Shown here: positions 7,691 through 15,316 of the stretch, one piece after another | How the letters are laid out: the number at the start of each line of letters is the position of its first letter | Position numbering within the stretch: the first letter of the stretch is position 1 | Source: JBEKHT01 sp049511715 | GTDB lineage: Bacteria; Chloroflexota; Anaerolineae; Anaerolineales; RBG-16-64-43 | Direction of reading: 5' to 3' | Length of the DNA stretch: 34,646 bases | Assembly (NCBI GenBank): GCA_049511715.1 | Contig: JBEKXU010000033.1 | Span: 1 to 34,646 of the forward strand | Position numbers and translations under genes: made by a program | The notes under the pieces: model-generated | The model's input: only the letters and a program-made list of their open reading frames with translations | Told to the model about the DNA's origin: nothing | The model's database searches: none

Positions 7691-8638
7691 TTAGGATACT
7701 TGATCCCCAGGAGGCCGGCAAGTCCCCTCCCCGGGCGACGAGACCGCGGCCTCTCCGGGCCCCTCATTGCGAAACTGCAAGCAGTAGTGATGAACCGTGT
7801 TGCTCACCCAGGCGCTCCCCAGCCCATAGGGAGCCAGGCGGACATTGTCCTGGCACCAGATGCGCTCATCCTTGAGCACGTAGGTCGCGCCCAGCCGGGC
7901 CGCCAGGTCCCAGGCCAGCGGGTAGAGCTGGCCCCCCTTCTTTACGTTCTTCACGATGATGGTCACGTAGGCCCGCGGCCGCAAGGCGGCTTTCATCGTG
8001 ATGAAGAGGTCGCTCAGGCGAGCCAGGAATTCCTGGTAGTCGCGGACGTTGCCCAAATCCCGCTCGTCCTCGGAGTAGAAGACGTCCAGACGCGGATCAC
8101 CCCGCCTGCGCTTCTGGGTCTGCGCGCCTCGCGCATGGAGCATGTCCCAGTACGGTGGGGAGGTGATCACGTAATCGATGAGCGGGATCCCCAGCCCGCC
8201 TTCTTTGATGATCTGCGGTGCGTCGCCCGCGATGATCCGCGCCTCCAGCCCAGCGACTTTCGACCCCAGCCGCTCCCGTTCGGCATCCAACAACTCCCCT
8301 GCCATCGCCACGTAGCGGGGATTGAGTTCCACACCCACGCTGTTGCGCCCGGCGCGCAGGGCCGCGATGAGCGTGCTGCCCGTTCCGGCCAGGGGATCCA
8401 AGACCCACTGATCCTTCTTCGTGAAGAACTCAATGAACTCCTGCACCAGGGTTTCCGGGAACTTGGCCGGATGAGTGAGAGCCTGAGGTTTGCGCGGAGG
8501 AGGGTTGTGGACAAACCAGGACTTCTGAAACCGGATCCACTGCTGGGGAGTCAGGTCATTGAGCCGGTTGCGGACTTCCCAGCTCTTGCCCCGAGCCGGC
8601 GATGCCTTCTGAATTCCTCTTGCCCGCTTGACGGCCAT
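7691..8638 (-). CDS. DNA methyltransferase, N4-cytosine/N6-adenine type (N6_N4_Mtase)
   Basis: Predicted to transfer a methyl group from SAM to an exocyclic amino group of DNA. The 315-residue protein has the AdoMet-binding motif LDPLAGTGSTL at 80-90, preceded by the motif X-like HPAKFPETLVQEFI at 56-69, and the catalytic motif TSPPYW at 159-164. The Ser-Pro-Pro-Tyr form is most often found in N4-cytosine enzymes, but adenine methylation cannot be excluded. The motif order (I before IV) differs from the classical beta class. No restriction endonuclease or specificity subunit is adjacent, so it looks like an orphan methyltransferase. GGGGAG sits about 8 nt before the ATG. The last 20 residues are Gly/Pro rich and weakly conserved-looking. 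Confidence 0.88.
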   Translation of the reverse strand: MAVKRARGIQKASPARGKSWEVRNRLNDLTPQQWIRFQKSWFVHNPPPRKPQALTHPAKFPETLVQEFIEFFTKKDQWVLDPLAGTGSTLIAALRAGRNSVGVELNPRYVAMAGELLDAERERLGSKVAGLEARIIAGDAPQIIKEGGLGIPLIDYVITSPPYWDMLHARGAQTQKRRRGDPRLDVFYSEDERDLGNVRDYQEFLARLSDLFITMKAALRPRAYVTIIVKNVKKGGQLYPLAWDLAARLGATYVLKDERIWCQDNVRLAPYGLGSAWVSNTVHHYCLQFRNEGPGEAAVSSPGEGTCRPPGDQVS

Positions 8639-9066
8639 CCTGTTTTCTCCCCGGACCCGGCCGGCTCTGCCCGCTCCGTCGACTGGTCCGCTGTCCTTCG
8701 AGCTCCCCGCCCGCCCGGCAGGCCCTCCTCAGCGAGGACCTCCCAGGGTGGAAAGCTCGCCGGGAACCCGGGCCTGCCGAACTCGACCGCGTGGCCTCGG
8801 GATTTCTCCTTGCGCCGCGGCGCAGACCTTCTGCGGAGGGCATTGTACGTCAAGAGAAAGCGTCTTCTGGAGGTCCCCGGCGAGACCGTGCCTTCCTTCA
8901 CCATTCGATCCGGCCCCAGCGGCCCGCTGGTCAGCCTTGTGGGGCCCCCCGGGCACGGTTCTTGGCGCCGAGATGTCATTCCGGAAAGAGGACTTTCTCC
9001 ACTTCGCCGGACCCAGCGCCTCTCCCTAGACTAGATTGCACTCCCTCCAGCAGGGGTCAAGCCTCG
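8639..9066. other. 428-bp divergent intergenic region, no gene recognised
   Basis: This region separates the minus-strand methyltransferase gene from the plus-strand cyclic-nucleotide-fold gene and should contain both promoters. Open frames here have the biased composition of shadow frames (Arg/Pro/Gly/Ser) and no recognisable motif. I see no consensus TTGACA/TATAAT pair. GC content is high throughout. Confidence 0.5.
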
Positions 9067-9528
9067 ATGGCGGAACGCGATCTGAGAAGAGTCCAGCTGT
9101 TTCGCGGCCTCGAGCCGCAGCAACTTTCGCTGATTGCCCGCCTGGCAAGCCAGCAGTCCTTTCGAGCTGGAGACACCGTGTTCATCCAGGGGCAGCCCGC
9201 GACGCACCTCTACCTCCTGCTGCGGGGAAAGGTCGCGATTCGATTCAAGCCGGAGGACGGCGAAGCCCTGCCGGTCGCCCAGCTGGAAAGTGGCGGGGTG
9301 TTCGGCTGGTCGGCGGCCCTCGGCCATGGCCAGTACACCTCGGGAGCCTTCTGCACTTCCGACTGCGAAACGCTGGTTATCGGGGGCGACGCCCTTCGGC
9401 GCCTGTGCGAGACCCATCCCGAGACGGGGGTGCTGGTCTTGGAGCGCCTGGCGGAGGTGATCGCCCAGCGCCTGGAGTCGACCCACGACCAAGTGCTGGA
9501 GCTGCTCCACCAGGGGATGAAGAGGTAG
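9067..9528 (+). CDS. Stand-alone cyclic-nucleotide-binding-fold protein (Crp-like sensor without HTH)
   Basis: A 153-residue protein consisting of one cNMP-binding beta-roll and a C-terminal helix: LFRGLEPQQLSLIARLASQQ at 10-29, FRAGDTVFIQGQPATHLYLL around 31-50, then a phosphate-cassette region GGVFGWSAALGHGQYTSGAF around 78-97. In cAMP-binding members this cassette reads FGE..(A)LL....R(T/S)A; here Glu is Trp and the Arg is absent, so classical cAMP binding is doubtful. There is no DNA-binding domain. The ATG at 9067 is chosen because the fold begins right after it; the longer frame upstream is shadow-like. The NifU-like gene follows after 21 bp, suggesting one transcript. Role unknown, perhaps protein-protein regulation. 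Confidence 0.8.
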   Translation: MAERDLRRVQLFRGLEPQQLSLIARLASQQSFRAGDTVFIQGQPATHLYLLLRGKVAIRFKPEDGEALPVAQLESGGVFGWSAALGHGQYTSGAFCTSDCETLVIGGDALRRLCETHPETGVLVLERLAEVIAQRLESTHDQVLELLHQGMKR

Positions 9529-9549
9529 CCCGGATTAGGAGATGCCGAA

Positions 9550-9810
9550 ATGGCCTTGCGACCGAATCCGCCCCCACCCGAGGCACCGCCGCTTGAGCGC
9601 ATGAAGGCCCTCTTGGAAGCGCTCAATGCCTACATTGAACATTACCACGGAGGGTCGGTCCAGCTGGTATCCTTCGACGGCCGGCGGCTCAGGATCAAGA
9701 TGGGCGGCGCCTGTCTGGGCTGCCCTCTATCCCCGACGACCCTGCACGGCTGGGTGGAGGGGACCGTCCGCCAGTTCTTCCCCGATCTGGAATCCGTCGA
9801 GGCAGTCTAG
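9550..9810 (+). CDS. NifU C-terminal domain protein (Fe-S scaffold type)
   Basis: An 86-residue protein matching the NifU/Nfu C-terminal domain: an amphipathic N-terminal helix (LERMKALLEALNAYIEHYHG), a strand pattern VQLVSFDGRRLRIKMGG, then the cluster-binding CxxC in GACLGCPLSPTTL and the family ending near TVRQFFPDLESVEAV. Such proteins carry a transient [4Fe-4S] cluster bridged between two monomers and pass it to client enzymes. AGGAG lies 8 nt before the ATG at 9550. No other suf/isc gene is nearby; its neighbour is the cyclic-nucleotide-fold protein 21 bp upstream. Confidence 0.88.
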   Translation: MALRPNPPPPEAPPLERMKALLEALNAYIEHYHGGSVQLVSFDGRRLRIKMGGACLGCPLSPTTLHGWVEGTVRQFFPDLESVEAV

Positions 9811-9876
9811 CCGCTGCCCGGTGCGGCGCCCGATCGTCCCGCCCGCCCTCTGTGCGCGGGGGGCCCGGGCGCGACA

Positions 9877-9905
9877 TTGCCGCGGTCTGCCTTTGACGCT
9901 AGAAT
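9877..9905 (+). promoter_or_regulatory. Promoter of the Ser/Thr kinase gene, predicted leaderless
   Basis: TTGCCG at 9877-9882, a 17-bp spacer, and TAGAAT at 9900-9905. The -10 box ends 7 nt before the GTG at 9913, which places the predicted transcription start on or one base before the start codon. No Shine-Dalgarno sequence is present. Confidence 0.6.
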
Positions 9906-9912
9906 CGCGACT

Positions 9913-11961
9913 GTGACACTTTCGGTTGGGGATCTCCTCCAGAATCGCTACCGGATCGAGGGACTGCTTGGCCGCGGCGGGATGGGTGCCGTCTACCGCG
10001 CCTACGATCTGGTTCTCTCCGTTCCAGTTGCCATCAAAGAGAATCTGAATCCCGCGCCGGAGGCCATCCGCCAGTTCAAGCGCGAAGCCGTTCTGCTCGC
10101 CTCGCTGCGGCACACCCACCTGCCCCGTGTGACCGATCATTTCGTGGTCGGGTCGCGCCAGTATCTGGTCATGGACTTTGTGGCCGGAGAAGATCTCAAG
10201 ACCCGCCTGGAGACGGAAGGGGCCTTCCCGGAGGCTCAAGTAGTGGATTGGGCCAAGGAAGTCTGCGACGCCCTCACGTACCTGCACACCCGCAAACCCT
10301 CCGTCATCCACCGGGATATCAAGCCGGCAAACATCAAGCTCACGCCGGAGGGCCAGGCGATCCTGGTGGATTTCGGCATCGCCAAGGTGGCGGACGCCAG
10401 CGGAGGCACAAGCACGGGAGCTCGCAGCCTGACGCCAGGGTTCGCCCCACCCGAGCAGTACGGGACCCGGGCTACCGACGCCCGCTCGGATCAGTACTCG
10501 CTGGCCGCTACCCTGTATACCCTGCTCACCGGACAAGTTCCGCCCGACAGCTTGGAGCGGACTATCGGGCAAACGAATTTCCGTTCCCCCCGCGAACTCA
10601 ACCCCCGGGTGAGCCCGGCGGTGGATCAGGCCATCCTGCGAGCCCTGTCGCTCAACCCCGAGGAGCGATTTCGCTCCGTGGCCGATTTCGAGGACGCCCT
10701 GTCCGGCATGTCGCCGCCGCTTCCCGCGCCGGGAGCCACGCAACCTCGGCCGCCCATTGCTCCCCCCGCCCCGCCGGCTTCTGGGGCCGGAAGCGCGCGG
10801 TCCAGGATGGGGCTCTGGCTGTTGCTTGCAGTCGCTGCCGTCGTGGTTCTGGTGATTGTCGCCATCGTGGTTGCGCCGCTGCTCCGGCACAGCTCAGCCG
10901 CCGCTCCTGCGGCGACCGCCGGCCCGCCGGAAGGGCTGTCCTCACCCCAGGCGCTAGGAGCCAAGGGGGCGGCTACGCCGTCTCCGACCGCCGGTGGCGT
11001 CATCGCCTTGGCCGCGACCACGAGCCCCACGCTCAATCCGGCCGCGGCACGCCCGCCCACGGACACGCCTCCTCCCTCGGCCGTTCCCACGCCCATTGGC
11101 CGCGGCGCCCTCATCGCCTTCGCCAGCAATCGAGGCCCGGACGGGCTGTTCCAGATCTATACCCTCAACGTGACGACCGGCGAGGTCAAGCAATTGACCT
11201 CCGACCCCACGAACAAGGGCCATCCGGCCTGGACCTCCGACGGATCCAAGCTGGTCTACGAGGCGCAGGTCGCCAAAGGCAACCGCGACCTTTTTGTCAT
11301 GAACGCGGACGGCTCAAACCCGGTGGACATCACCAACAATCCGGGCGACGACTTCTATCCCGCCGTCAATCCACGCAGCGACATCATCGCCTTCGTCTCG
11401 ACCCGCAATGCGGTGGGCGCGGAGCAGATCTACACCATGTCCCTGGACGGGACGGGCGTCTCCGACATCAGCAATCTGCAGGCGCGCATGCCCTCGGAAT
11501 GGGATCCGGCCTGGTCGCCCGACGGTAATTCCCTGCTTCTGGTGCGCAGCACCGCGGGCCCGGTGCGCGCCTACCGCTGGGATCTGACCTCGCCCGACGC
11601 CAGCATCGTGACGATGTTCGCCGGCAGCTATTCCGAGGGGCAGCCAGCATGGTCCTTGCAGGGGAATCTGATTGCCTACACCAAGACCCTCTCCAACGGC
11701 GAGAGCGAGATCTGCGTCGCGGTGGCCGACTCCCTGCCCCTGCCCTACTGCAACTCGCCTGTGACGGATTTGGACCGAAACAGTAACCCCACCTTTTCTC
11801 CGGATGGCCGCTGGATCACGTACACCTCGGATCGCACGGGGACTCAGGAGATTTACCTGATGACGGTCACCGGCGCCGGCCAGAAGGCCCTCACAAATCC
11901 TCCGAGCCAGAGCCGGGATCCTGCCTGGCAGCCGGTCCCGCAAGGCGGCGCTTCCTCCTAA
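9913..11961 (+). CDS. Transmembrane Ser/Thr protein kinase with extracellular TolB/PD40 propeller
   Basis: A PknB-type Hanks kinase (682 residues from GTG 9913; the alternative TTG at 9877 coincides with the -35 box). Kinase domain about 1-275: glycine loop GRGGMGAVYRAYD, VAIKE lysine, catalytic loop HRDIKPANIKL, DFGIAK, and APPEQYG. A Pro/Ala linker leads to one membrane helix (about 298-322, LWLLLAVAAVVVLVIVAIVV). Outside the membrane comes an Ala/Thr/Pro linker and then about six beta-propeller blades from about residue 395, with repeated PAWxxDG or PxFSPDG motifs (GHPAWTSDGSKLVYE, WDPAWSPDGNSLLL, NPTFSPDGRWITYTS). The propeller is a likely sensor domain for an external ligand or the cell wall. 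Active-site residues are intact. The substrate is unknown. Confidence 0.92.
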   Translation: MTLSVGDLLQNRYRIEGLLGRGGMGAVYRAYDLVLSVPVAIKENLNPAPEAIRQFKREAVLLASLRHTHLPRVTDHFVVGSRQYLVMDFVAGEDLKTRLETEGAFPEAQVVDWAKEVCDALTYLHTRKPSVIHRDIKPANIKLTPEGQAILVDFGIAKVADASGGTSTGARSLTPGFAPPEQYGTRATDARSDQYSLAATLYTLLTGQVPPDSLERTIGQTNFRSPRELNPRVSPAVDQAILRALSLNPEERFRSVADFEDALSGMSPPLPAPGATQPRPPIAPPAPPASGAGSARSRMGLWLLLAVAAVVVLVIVAIVVAPLLRHSSAAAPAATAGPPEGLSSPQALGAKGAATPSPTAGGVIALAATTSPTLNPAAARPPTDTPPPSAVPTPIGRGALIAFASNRGPDGLFQIYTLNVTTGEVKQLTSDPTNKGHPAWTSDGSKLVYEAQVAKGNRDLFVMNADGSNPVDITNNPGDDFYPAVNPRSDIIAFVSTRNAVGAEQIYTMSLDGTGVSDISNLQARMPSEWDPAWSPDGNSLLLVRSTAGPVRAYRWDLTSPDASIVTMFAGSYSEGQPAWSLQGNLIAYTKTLSNGESEICVAVADSLPLPYCNSPVTDLDRNSNPTFSPDGRWITYTSDRTGTQEIYLMTVTGAGQKALTNPPSQSRDPAWQPVPQGGASS

Positions 11962-12054
11962 CCCAGCCTCCTTTAGCTCGGAACCGGCCCGCCTCGCACG
12001 CCGTCGCGGCCGAAGCCGGGCGACCGGGGCACTCCTCCTTCGAAACCAAGGCTG

Positions 12055-12081
12055 TTGACAGGCGCCCCTAGGAGGTATAAT
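12055..12081 (+). promoter_or_regulatory. Promoter of the FMN-riboswitch transporter operon
   Basis: TTGACA at 12055-12060 and TATAAT at 12076-12081 are both perfect consensus boxes, with a 15-bp spacer that is shorter than the usual 16-18. The predicted start near 12088 lies just before the riboswitch aptamer, giving a leader of about 390 nt. Confidence 0.8.
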
Positions 12082-12103
12082 TCGGCTCGAAATCGAATAG
12101 GGC

Positions 12104-12269
12104 AACCTTCGGGGCAGGGTGAGGGCCGAGATTCTGGGCCCAATTCCCGATCGGCGGTGAGCGCTGCCGCAGAAGGCAGGGCAAGCCCGCGAGCCGGAGA
12201 GCGAAAGCTCAATGGCAGGATCCGGTGAGAGGCCGGAGCCGACCGTATAGTCGGGATGGGAGAACGGTA
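12104..12269 (+). ncRNA. FMN riboswitch (RFN element)
   Basis: The conserved FMN aptamer segments occur in order: CCTTCGGGGCAGGGTGA (12106-12122), a CGGCGGTGAG segment, AGCCCGCGAGC (about 12184-12194), GGATCCGGTGAGAGGCCGGA, then GCCGACCGTATAGTCGGG and ATGGGAGAA (to about 12264). P1 is formed by ACCTTC with GAACGGT, with one bulged C. The aptamer binds FMN and shuts off expression of riboflavin synthesis or uptake genes. Here it precedes an intrinsic terminator and an ABC transporter operon, so the transporter is predicted to be a flavin importer repressed by FMN. Confidence 0.95.
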
Positions 12270-12310
12270 AGCCTGTCCAGCGCCGTGTTGGCGACCGGGA
12301 GTGCTTAGCC

Positions 12311-12337
12311 GCCTCGAAGACTTTTGGTTTTCGAGGC
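12311..12337 (+). promoter_or_regulatory. Hairpin between aptamer and terminator, possible anti-terminator partner
   Basis: GCCTCGAA at 12311-12318 pairs with TTCGAGGC at 12330-12337. The right arm (CGAGGC, 12332-12337) is also complementary to GCCTCG at 12439-12444 inside the terminator, so it could form an alternative, antiterminating pair when FMN is absent. The pairing is seen in the sequence; the switching mechanism is inferred. Confidence 0.4.
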
Positions 12338-12426
12338 AGGTTCTTGAATCGGGCCGGAGCCACGTGAAGGACGGCAGGGCCCACCTTTCCGGAGCCAGTC
12401 GGGCCGCACCCCGGGCGCATCTCCCG

Positions 12427-12454
12427 CCCCCGAAGAATGCCTCGGGGGTTTTTT
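12427..12454 (+). terminator. Intrinsic terminator of the FMN riboswitch
   Basis: CCCCCGA at 12427-12433 pairs with TCGGGGG at 12442-12448 and is followed immediately by six T (12449-12454). It lies after the FMN aptamer and 27 nt before the first transporter gene, the standard layout of a transcription-attenuating riboswitch. Confidence 0.88.
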
Positions 12455-12480
12455 GTTGCCGGGGTGAGGTCCTTTCCGCG

Positions 12481-13290
12481 ATGGCTGCTCAGTCTTCTCG
12501 TGCGTCTTCTTCCTCGGTGAGCCGGGCCCGAGCGCAGCCCGGATGCTGGCTGCAGGCCAGCACCCCGCTGATCGTCGTGGCGCTCGGGCTAATCCTGTGG
12601 CAACTTGCGGCCGTCCTCAGCCGCCTGCCCGCTTTCATCCTTCCCTCTCCCGAGGAGGTCGCAGCGCGCTTCGTGAGCGCCGTGGCGGACGGAAGCCTGG
12701 TCGGCAACCTGCTGGCGACTCTGGAAGAGGTGCTGGTCGGGCTGGCCGTTGGCGCGCTGGCCGCCTTCGCCCTCGGCTATTTCCTGGCCAAGTCGCAGTG
12801 GGTTGAGCGGCTGATCATGCCCTACATCGTCGCTTCCCAGGCCGTGCCCGCCGTGGCCATCGCTCCCCTGCTGGTCATTTGGCTCGGGCCCGGACTGCTG
12901 TCCAAATTCCTCCTGTGCGCCCTGATCGTATTCTTCCCGGTCCTGGTCAACACGATGGTTGGGATGCGGTCGGTCGAGGCCACCTTGCGCGAGCTGATGC
13001 GTTCGCTCAAGGCTTCGCGCTGGCAGACTTTCACCCGGCTGGAGATCCCCGCCTCTTCGCCGGTACTCTTGGGGGGATTGAAGATCGGTGCCACCCTTTC
13101 CGTGATCGGAGCCGTCGTGGGCGAATTCGTCGGAGCCGACCGCGGACTGGGCTTTCTCATCAACCTGGGCCACGAAGAGTACGACACGGCCTTGGTCTTC
13201 GTGGGCATTTTTACCCTGATCCTGCTCGCCCTGGCTCTTTACGGCAGCGTCGCACTCTGCGAGCGGCTGCTGCTGGGGTGGAAGGACTAG
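12481..13290 (+). CDS. ribX: ABC transporter permease, predicted riboflavin importer (RibX-like)
   Basis: A 269-residue inner-membrane permease (BPD_transp_1) with about six membrane helices, from TPLIVVALGLILWQLAAVL to the C-terminal ALVFVGIFTLILLALAL helix. The ATPase-coupling EAA loop is present (ELMRSLKASRWQTFTRLEIP, about 174-193). It resembles ThiX/SsuC/NitT-group permeases. The start is ATG 12481 with GGTGAGG about 10 nt upstream; the longer frame would run through the riboswitch terminator and is rejected. The FMN riboswitch and terminator control this gene and the two that follow. By analogy with the RibXY systems described in Chloroflexus it should import riboflavin; substrate is inferred from the riboswitch rather than from residues. 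Confidence 0.88.
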   Translation: MAAQSSRASSSSVSRARAQPGCWLQASTPLIVVALGLILWQLAAVLSRLPAFILPSPEEVAARFVSAVADGSLVGNLLATLEEVLVGLAVGALAAFALGYFLAKSQWVERLIMPYIVASQAVPAVAIAPLLVIWLGPGLLSKFLLCALIVFFPVLVNTMVGMRSVEATLRELMRSLKASRWQTFTRLEIPASSPVLLGGLKIGATLSVIGAVVGEFVGADRGLGFLINLGHEEYDTALVFVGIFTLILLALALYGSVALCERLLLGWKD

Positions 13291-13348
13291 CAAGCCGGAC
13301 GATGCTTCGCCTGCTCCGTTCTGTATCGCCGGTGGGCCAGGAGGGCTC

Positions 13349-14371
13349 ATGACACCTCGATCCGCTGTTGGGCCGGTCCTGGGCGCACTGTGCGCGGGAC
13401 TTTTCCTGGCCTCCTGCGGTGAATTGAACCGCCCGGCCCCGCCTGCGAACCCGTCCCCACGCCCGGAGGCCACGGCGGCGCTGACCCGCATCACCCTGCC
13501 CATGGGGTACGTCCCCAACATTCAGTTCGCGCCCTGGTATGTGGCCGTGGACCGCGGCTACCTGAGACAGCAGGGGATCGAGCTCCAGTTCGACTACAAG
13601 TATGAGAACGACGGCGTGGCTCTAGTGGGGGCGGGGAATCTCCCCTTTGCCGTTGCCTCGGGGGAACAGATCCTGCTGGCCCGTGCCCAGGGCCTGCCCG
13701 TGGTGTATGTCCTGGGCTGGTTCCAGAACTATGCGGTGGCGGTCATTGCCAAGTCTCAGTCGCACATCACCAGCCCGGCAGATCTGAAAGGCAAGAAGAT
13801 CGGGATTCCCTGCTTGTGCGGAGCCTCCTACATCGGGCTGGACGCGATGCTGTATTCCGCCGGCCTCAAGCTGGGTGATGTCCATCTGGACACCATCGGC
13901 TACAACCAAGTGGCGGTGCTCACGGCCGACCGCGATGACGCCGTTGTAGGCTATGTGAACAACGAGCCGCTCCAGCTGCGTGCCGACGGGGTCGCCGTCG
14001 ACGTCCTGCCGGTCGCCGACTACGTGCAGCTGGCCTCCAACGGCCTGGTCACGAACGAAACCACCTTGCGCACCGACCCGGATCTCGTCCGCCGGATGGA
14101 CCGCGCGTTTTTGCAGGGCTTGAGCGACACCCTCAAGGACCCCGCAGCCGCCTACGCGATCAGCGAGAAATACGTGCCCGGGCTGGCGAGCGAGGACCAA
14201 TCCACCCAGATGCAGATCCTGCAGGCCTCCATTCGCCTATGGACCGCCCCGCGGCCTGGCTGGAGCAACCCGCAGGCCTGGGAAACCATGCAGACCACGC
14301 TTCTACGGATGGGGCAACTCAGCCGGCCGCTTGACCTGAGTCAGGCCTACACCAATGAATTCATCCCTTGA
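13349..14371 (+). CDS. ribY: Substrate-binding lipoprotein, NMT1/THI5-like, predicted riboflavin binder (RibY-like)
   Basis: A 340-residue periplasmic-type binding protein. A signal peptide ends at the lipobox LASC (Cys near residue 24), followed by a short Pro-rich linker. The mature part starts with TRITLPMGYVPNIQFAPWYVAVDRGYL, the typical NMT1/THI5-like opening, and contains GKKIGIPCLCGASYIGLDAML, the usual hinge-strand region of this family with an unusual CLC. CAGGAGGG is 5 nt before the ATG at 13349. It follows ribX by 58 bp and overlaps the ATPase gene by 17 bp. The fold also serves thiamine-precursor, nitrate and sulfonate uptake; FMN control favours riboflavin. Confidence 0.88.
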   Translation: MTPRSAVGPVLGALCAGLFLASCGELNRPAPPANPSPRPEATAALTRITLPMGYVPNIQFAPWYVAVDRGYLRQQGIELQFDYKYENDGVALVGAGNLPFAVASGEQILLARAQGLPVVYVLGWFQNYAVAVIAKSQSHITSPADLKGKKIGIPCLCGASYIGLDAMLYSAGLKLGDVHLDTIGYNQVAVLTADRDDAVVGYVNNEPLQLRADGVAVDVLPVADYVQLASNGLVTNETTLRTDPDLVRRMDRAFLQGLSDTLKDPAAAYAISEKYVPGLASEDQSTQMQILQASIRLWTAPRPGWSNPQAWETMQTTLLRMGQLSRPLDLSQAYTNEFIP

Positions 14372-15188
14372 GGCTTACGAGGCCGCACGAAGAGAGGCGG
14401 GAAGCCCTCCCGGCTTGCGCCCCTTCGGCCCTCTGCTCATCGCCGAGGGGCTCACGGCGGATTTTGCCGACCGCGACCGGCCGCTGCGCGCCCTGGAACA
14501 GGTCTCCTTTTCCGTGCCGGCCCAGGAGTTCGTCTGCATCGTCGGCCCTTCCGGCTGCGGCAAGAGCACGTTGCTCCGGATCCTGGGAGGCTTGCTGAGG
14601 CCCAGCGCCGGGCGGGTGATCTTTGAGGGACAGGAATTGCGGGAGCCTCACCGGGACATCGGCTTCGTGTTCCAGCGGGTCAATCTCATGCCCTGGAGGA
14701 CCGTGCTGGCCAATGTGACCCTGCCCCTGGAGCTGGACGGAGTCTCCCAGGCCCAAGCCCGGGACCGAGCCCGGCGCCTTCTGGAGCTGGTGGGACTCGT
14801 GGGTTTTGAGCACAACTTGCCGCGCGACTTGTCGGGGGGCATGGCTCAACGGGTGGCCTTGGCCCGGGCGCTGGCGCACGATCCCCAGGTCCTGCTCTTG
14901 GACGAACCGTTTGCGGCCCTGGATGCCCTTTCGCGGGAGCGGATGGGCGCCGAGCTGCTGCGGATTCACCAGGCCCAGCGCAAGACCGCGGTCATGGTCA
15001 CCCATTCCATCCCCGAGGCCATTCTGCTCGCCGACCGCGTGCTGGTGCTCAGCTCCCGGCCGGGAAGACTGCGGCTGGAGCTGCCCATTTCGCTCCCCAG
15101 GCCTCGCGAGCTGGAGGTGACCCATACCCCGGAATTTGGCGCCCTGGCTGCGGCTGTGCGCGGGGCGATCGAGGTGGACAGTGTATAA
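14355..15188 (+). CDS. ABC transporter ATPase of the riboflavin importer operon
   Basis: A 277-residue NBD of the SsuB/TauB/ThiZ group. Walker A GPSGCGKST at about 63-71, Q-loop FVFQRVNLMPW, signature LSGGMAQR at about 156-163, Walker B VLLLDEPFAALD, and H-loop VMVTHS. The start ATG lies inside the end of ribY (17-bp overlap, different frame), showing tight coupling. It powers the RibX permease. A tRNA gene begins 11 bp after its stop codon, and the tRNA -10 box lies at the very end of this gene. Confidence 0.92.
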   Translation: MNSSLEAYEAARREAGSPPGLRPFGPLLIAEGLTADFADRDRPLRALEQVSFSVPAQEFVCIVGPSGCGKSTLLRILGGLLRPSAGRVIFEGQELREPHRDIGFVFQRVNLMPWRTVLANVTLPLELDGVSQAQARDRARRLLELVGLVGFEHNLPRDLSGGMAQRVALARALAHDPQVLLLDEPFAALDALSRERMGAELLRIHQAQRKTAVMVTHSIPEAILLADRVLVLSSRPGRLRLELPISLPRPRELEVTHTPEFGALAAAVRGAIEVDSV

Positions 15189-15189
15189 T
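15184..15189 (+). promoter_or_regulatory. -10 box of the tRNA-Arg gene
   Basis: A perfect TATAAT at 15184-15189 lies 9 nt before the first tRNA base and overlaps the stop codon of the ATPase gene. I find no good -35 at 16-18 bp, so this may be a weak promoter or the tRNA may also be read from upstream. Confidence 0.5.
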
Positions 15190-15198
15190 CGCGCTCGG

Positions 15199-15272
15199 GC
15201 CCCAGTAGCTCAAAAGGATAGAGCAGGGCACTCCTAAGGCCAAGGTTGGGGGTTCAATTCCCTCCTGGGGCA
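15199..15272 (+). tRNA. tRNA-Arg (anticodon CCT)
   Basis: The acceptor stem GCCCCAG pairs perfectly with CTGGGGC. D arm GCTC...GAGC, anticodon loop CTCCTAA (anticodon CCT), T arm GGGGG TTCAATT CCCTC, discriminator A; CCA is not encoded. The anticodon stem as I align it (GGGCA / GGCCA) has three good pairs and mismatches at both ends (27:43 G-A and 31:39 A-G), which is unusual. The other arms are sound. Confidence 0.85.
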
Positions 15273-15316
15273 CTTTGGGGGCGCCGGTCTTGAGTGCCGG
15301 GCGCCGCCGGAGCGCG

